Positions 6,438 to 8,572 of a stretch of 8,572 bases of DNA are shown one piece after another. The stretch is taken from positions 1 to 8,572 of the forward strand of contig CAITOD010000304.1 of NCBI GenBank assembly GCA_903893935.1. The letters are read 5' to 3'. The notes beneath the pieces are model-generated. The model saw only the letters and a list, made by a program, of their open reading frames with translations. It was not told where the DNA came from and did no database searches. The translations under genes and the position numbers were made by a program. Every line of letters starts with the position of its first letter. Position 1 is the first letter of the stretch. This stretch comes from an uncultured Sphingomonadales bacterium (lineage in GTDB: Bacteria; Pseudomonadota; Alphaproteobacteria; Sphingomonadales; Sphingomonadaceae).

Positions 6438-7319
6438 TCAGAAAATTCTGGTCTGGACGGTGATCAGATCATCCGGATTGACCGGATCATCGAGCTTCAC
6501 GTTGTGGATTACTTCGGTGTGGCCGTCGGACAACTTGCGATTGATCCTGATCCGGTGCGAGCTGCCGCGCGGCGTAATGCCGCCAGCCATCGCAACCGCC
6601 TGCCCCACGGTCATGTTCGGTTCGATCGCAAACGCGCCGGCCCGCCCGACTTCACCCGAAACATAGACAGTGGGTGGGGACTGGACGGCCACCACATCGC
6701 CATCTTCGGCGACACGATCTTCCCGGCCCGAAGTTATGTCGATCATGCGCACTTGCTTGCGCTGCGCCGGCCCGGTCTTGCTGTTGTAGATCGTCACCAA
6801 GCTGTCGCCGGTACCAAGCACCGCGCCTGCCTGCGCGAGCACCGCGGAAAGCGTGGTGCCCTGGCGGTCGATCGGTATTTCGCCCGATCGCGCAACCGTG
6901 CCCATGACCGTCACCACGCGGGCCCGCAATTGCGATACCAGCACATTGACATTGGGATCGACCAGAATACCCCGGCGTTTGAGCATCTGCTCCAGCATTT
7001 GGCCGATTTCGAGCACTGTCATCGTGTTGACGTTGACCGGGCCCAGCTGGGGAAAGTCGATCGTGCCGTTCGTGCCGACCGTGAAGAGGCTGGTCAGATC
7101 GGGCGAACGGTACACGCTGATCCCGAGTACGTCGCCCGGGCCGACCCGATAATCGGCAGCAGCGCCGGCAACCGGCATCGGCGCGGGGGCGAATTGTTGT
7201 GTGGTTGGCTGCACCCCGATTGACGATGGCGCCTGCTGCGCCATTGCGCCCGGTGCCATGGCAAAGGCGAGGAGTATCGCAATGCTGCGTACCAGCGTGA
7301 TCTGTGATTGCATCGTCAT
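6438..7319 (-). CDS. epsE: EpsE/Wza-type outer-membrane polysaccharide export protein
   Basis: A 293-residue protein that forms or gates the periplasm-spanning and outer-membrane export channel for the exopolysaccharide. Residues 1-27 are a signal peptide with a likely type I cleavage site after AMA27. No lipobox cysteine is present, unlike E. coli Wza. Residues 56-131 match the Poly_export domain (YRVGPGDVLGISVY, then GTIDFPQLGPVNV, then VDPNVNVLVSQ). Two SLBB-like domains follow at about 134-212 (VVTVMGTVARSGEIPI) and 217-285 (VYVSGEVGRAGAFAI, then GGITPRGSS). The C-terminus LDDPVNPDDLITVQTRIF, ending in an aromatic residue, fits the EpsE subfamily well. Start is the ATG at 7319; the ATG two codons later (7313) lies at a better distance from AGGG in the leader and is equally possible. 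It should work with EpsF and EpsG encoded just downstream. Confidence 0.93.
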   Translation of the reverse strand: MTMQSQITLVRSIAILLAFAMAPGAMAQQAPSSIGVQPTTQQFAPAPMPVAGAAADYRVGPGDVLGISVYRSPDLTSLFTVGTNGTIDFPQLGPVNVNTMTVLEIGQMLEQMLKRRGILVDPNVNVLVSQLRARVVTVMGTVARSGEIPIDRQGTTLSAVLAQAGAVLGTGDSLVTIYNSKTGPAQRKQVRMIDITSGREDRVAEDGDVVAVQSPPTVYVSGEVGRAGAFAIEPNMTVGQAVAMAGGITPRGSSHRIRINRKLSDGHTEVIHNVKLDDPVNPDDLITVQTRIF

Positions 7320-7325
7320 GGCACC

Positions 7326-8258
7326 CTACTTTGTTTGCTGGGCTGGCTGGCGTGCAGCCGGCGCGACGTTGATTTTGACGTCTGCGACTGCGCGCAACCG
7401 ATCAAGTTCCTTCTTCAAGACTTGCGACTTTCGCTGTTGCAAAAGTTTCTCGCGTATCAGCGGCGCAGCCTGCGACAGGTTCAACGGCTCTTGTCGCAAT
7501 ACGTTGACATGCGCGACGATCATCGCCGAGTTGGAACCAAAGGCTATGTTTGATCCGACCGTAGCGGCATCGAGTTTGGCAACAACATCGAGAGGAACCG
7601 TATCCGAGGTAAGCGTTGCATCCTGTCGCGAGATTAGCACCCCCTGCTGCGTTGCAACAGCGACAACGCGGTCGAGCGGTGTTCCAGAGTTGAACAGCCG
7701 GATCACGTTCGCGGTTGCCTGGGGCGGCCCCTGGAACAGGTACTCATCAACGTCGGCCGACACGCGATTGGCAAAGATTTGCGGATTGGCCTGGTAGTAT
7801 GCGGCAATTTCGGGCTCCCCGGGTGCCCCGATCCCTGCCGTCAGCTTCATGGCATACGCGCGTGCCAGAATGCTGCGCTGCGCGGCCATGAGCGTCTGGA
7901 TGGTCGCAGGTTCGTGATCGAGGCCTTCTTTCGTCGCGGCATTGGCGAGCAGTTTTTCGTCGATCAGCTTGTGCAGCACCTGATCGCGCACGGCTTCCGC
8001 GTTGGATTTGGAGACTTGCGGCGACGACGCGAGCGCTTGTGCAAGTTCGCCTGCCGACAGCGAAAAATCCTTGCCCGAAGCAATGTCCTGCGAATGGTTC
8101 CCGCCGTGGCAACCGGCGAGCAGCAAGAGCCCGAGCGCGGCGGAAGCGCCGGGCAGCGACGCCCCCAAACGGAGCCGCAGCTTCGCTTTGCGAGAACCGG
8201 CACAACGCTCCTGATGAGCGGACGCGCTTAACATGGGTTGTTCAGATCGTTCTGGCAC
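7326..8258 (-). CDS. epsD: EpsD-family periplasmic peptidyl-prolyl isomerase-like lipoprotein
   Basis: A protein of 310 residues from a GTG at 8258, preceded six bases upstream by GGAAA (8265-8269). An ATG at 8234 is an alternative but has no visible ribosome site. Residues 34-50 form a lipoprotein signal ending in LLLLAGC, so Cys50 should be lipidated and the protein held on a periplasmic membrane face. Residues 65-145 form a SurA-N-like helical region (VLHKLIDEKLLANAA) and residues 150-255 correspond to a parvulin-like domain (EIAAYYQANPQIF), followed by a charged helix (IREKLLQQRKSQVLKKELDRLR). In eps operons this family is thought to help fold or assemble export components. The parvulin part looks degenerate: I do not find the usual catalytic histidine or Gly-Gly motifs, so a chaperone role is more likely than isomerase activity. 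It overlaps the barrel gene by 31 bases and ends six bases before epsE. Confidence 0.85.
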   Translation of the reverse strand: MPERSEQPMLSASAHQERCAGSRKAKLRLRLGASLPGASAALGLLLLAGCHGGNHSQDIASGKDFSLSAGELAQALASSPQVSKSNAEAVRDQVLHKLIDEKLLANAATKEGLDHEPATIQTLMAAQRSILARAYAMKLTAGIGAPGEPEIAAYYQANPQIFANRVSADVDEYLFQGPPQATANVIRLFNSGTPLDRVVAVATQQGVLISRQDATLTSDTVPLDVVAKLDAATVGSNIAFGSNSAMIVAHVNVLRQEPLNLSQAAPLIREKLLQQRKSQVLKKELDRLRAVADVKINVAPAARQPAQQTK

Positions 8259-8572
8259 GTTGGGTTTCCGAAATTGTAGGAGAGGGTAATCTCTCCGTTG
8301 TAGTCAGAGAATGGCAGATAGACGTTCGAAAGATTGCGGGTCTGGTGCGAAAGGTGCAGGGACAGGTCGACCCGGTCCAGCACACGCGCCGTCGCCGTCA
8401 GGTTGTAAATCCACTGCCGCGCCGTCCCGCCTGCACCGCTGCCGAGAATGGGATCGAAGATATAGCGCTGGGTGAGATAATTGACCTGGCCTTCGAGCTT
8501 GAACTTGCCGTGGATGGTTTTGCGCAGATCAAAAGAGAAGGTATCCGAGCGAGCGCCATCGAGAAACAGGTA
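8228..8572 (-). CDS. Outer-membrane beta-barrel protein of EPS operon (EpsL-like), C-terminal part
   Basis: The frame is open from the right edge to a TAA at 8228-8230, giving the last 114 residues of a larger protein whose start lies outside the window. The segment alternates polar and hydrophobic/aromatic residues in strand-like runs (such as GKFKLEGQVNYLTQRYIF, then WIYNLTATARVLDRVDLSLHLS, then EITLSYNFG), as expected for transmembrane beta strands. Its place directly before epsD fits EpsL-type or BBP2-type barrel proteins of exosortase-linked exopolysaccharide operons, which probably help the polymer cross or attach to the outer membrane. After the last strand-like run (YNFG) there is a tail of about 12 residues with two cysteines, so the chain does not end on the usual terminal aromatic residue. 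The barrel assignment is reasonably firm; the EpsL label rests mainly on context. The next gene overlaps its end. Confidence 0.72.
   Translation of the reverse strand, partial: YLFLDGARSDTFSFDLRKTIHGKFKLEGQVNYLTQRYIFDPILGSGAGGTARQWIYNLTATARVLDRVDLSLHLSHQTRNLSNVYLPFSDYNGEITLSYNFGNPTCQNDLNNPC
8265..8269 (-). promoter_or_regulatory. Ribosome binding site for epsD (supports GTG start at 8258)
   Basis: GGAAA on the minus strand lies six bases before the GTG at 8258. The in-frame ATG at 8234 has only an A/C-rich stretch in front of it. The site lies within the upstream barrel gene, which suggests translational coupling. Confidence 0.45.

Noticed and set aside
6377..6460. Possible terminator around CAGAA-AA-TTCTG near the epsE stop
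   Set aside because: The stem is only five weak base pairs, it overlaps coding sequence and the stop codon, and no stable GC stem precedes a T-run.

Overview
The window holds one co-directional block of genes, all on the minus strand (transcribed right to left), and reads as the core of an exosortase-associated exopolysaccharide (eps) operon. The organism is most likely a Gram-negative alphaproteobacterium, probably a sphingomonad (Sphingomonas/Novosphingobium-like). The reasons are the GC-rich codon use, an outer-membrane export apparatus, frequent GTG/TTG starts, and an exosortase/EpsI pair resembling the V-type pair I associate with sphingomonads. The genus is an inference.

In order of transcription: (1) the C-terminal end of an outer-membrane beta-barrel protein (EpsL-like), cut by the right edge; (2) an EpsD-type periplasmic lipoprotein of the SurA/parvulin superfamily; (3) an EpsE/Wza-type outer-membrane polysaccharide export protein; (4) an EpsF/Wzz-type inner-membrane co-polymerase; (5) an EpsG-type P-loop ATPase with an N-terminal tandem MshEN-like motif; (6) an exosortase with an intact Cys/Arg/His triad; (7) EpsI; (8) an ExoA-like family 2 glycosyltransferase; (9) an acyltransferase-3 family membrane O-acyltransferase. 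Genes 1-8 are separated by a few bases or overlap, except for a gap of about 60 nt between epsE and epsF and one of about 110 nt before the acyltransferase. The order L-D-E-F-G-H-I matches, as I recall it, the Methylobacillus eps operon.

Together the products would build and export a surface polysaccharide. The glycosyltransferase and acyltransferase assemble and decorate it. EpsF and EpsG control chain length and the link to the export channel. EpsE and the barrel protein form the outer-membrane route, and EpsD acts as a periplasmic factor. The exosortase and EpsI process C-terminally tagged (PEP-CTERM-like) proteins. No substrate, initiating sugar transferase, flippase or polymerase lies in the window.

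The leftmost ~225 bases are non-coding as far as I can tell. They carry two abutting perfect palindromes (97-108 and 108-128) and may be the edge of a repetitive or mobile element. No RNA genes, CRISPR arrays or complete mobile elements were seen.
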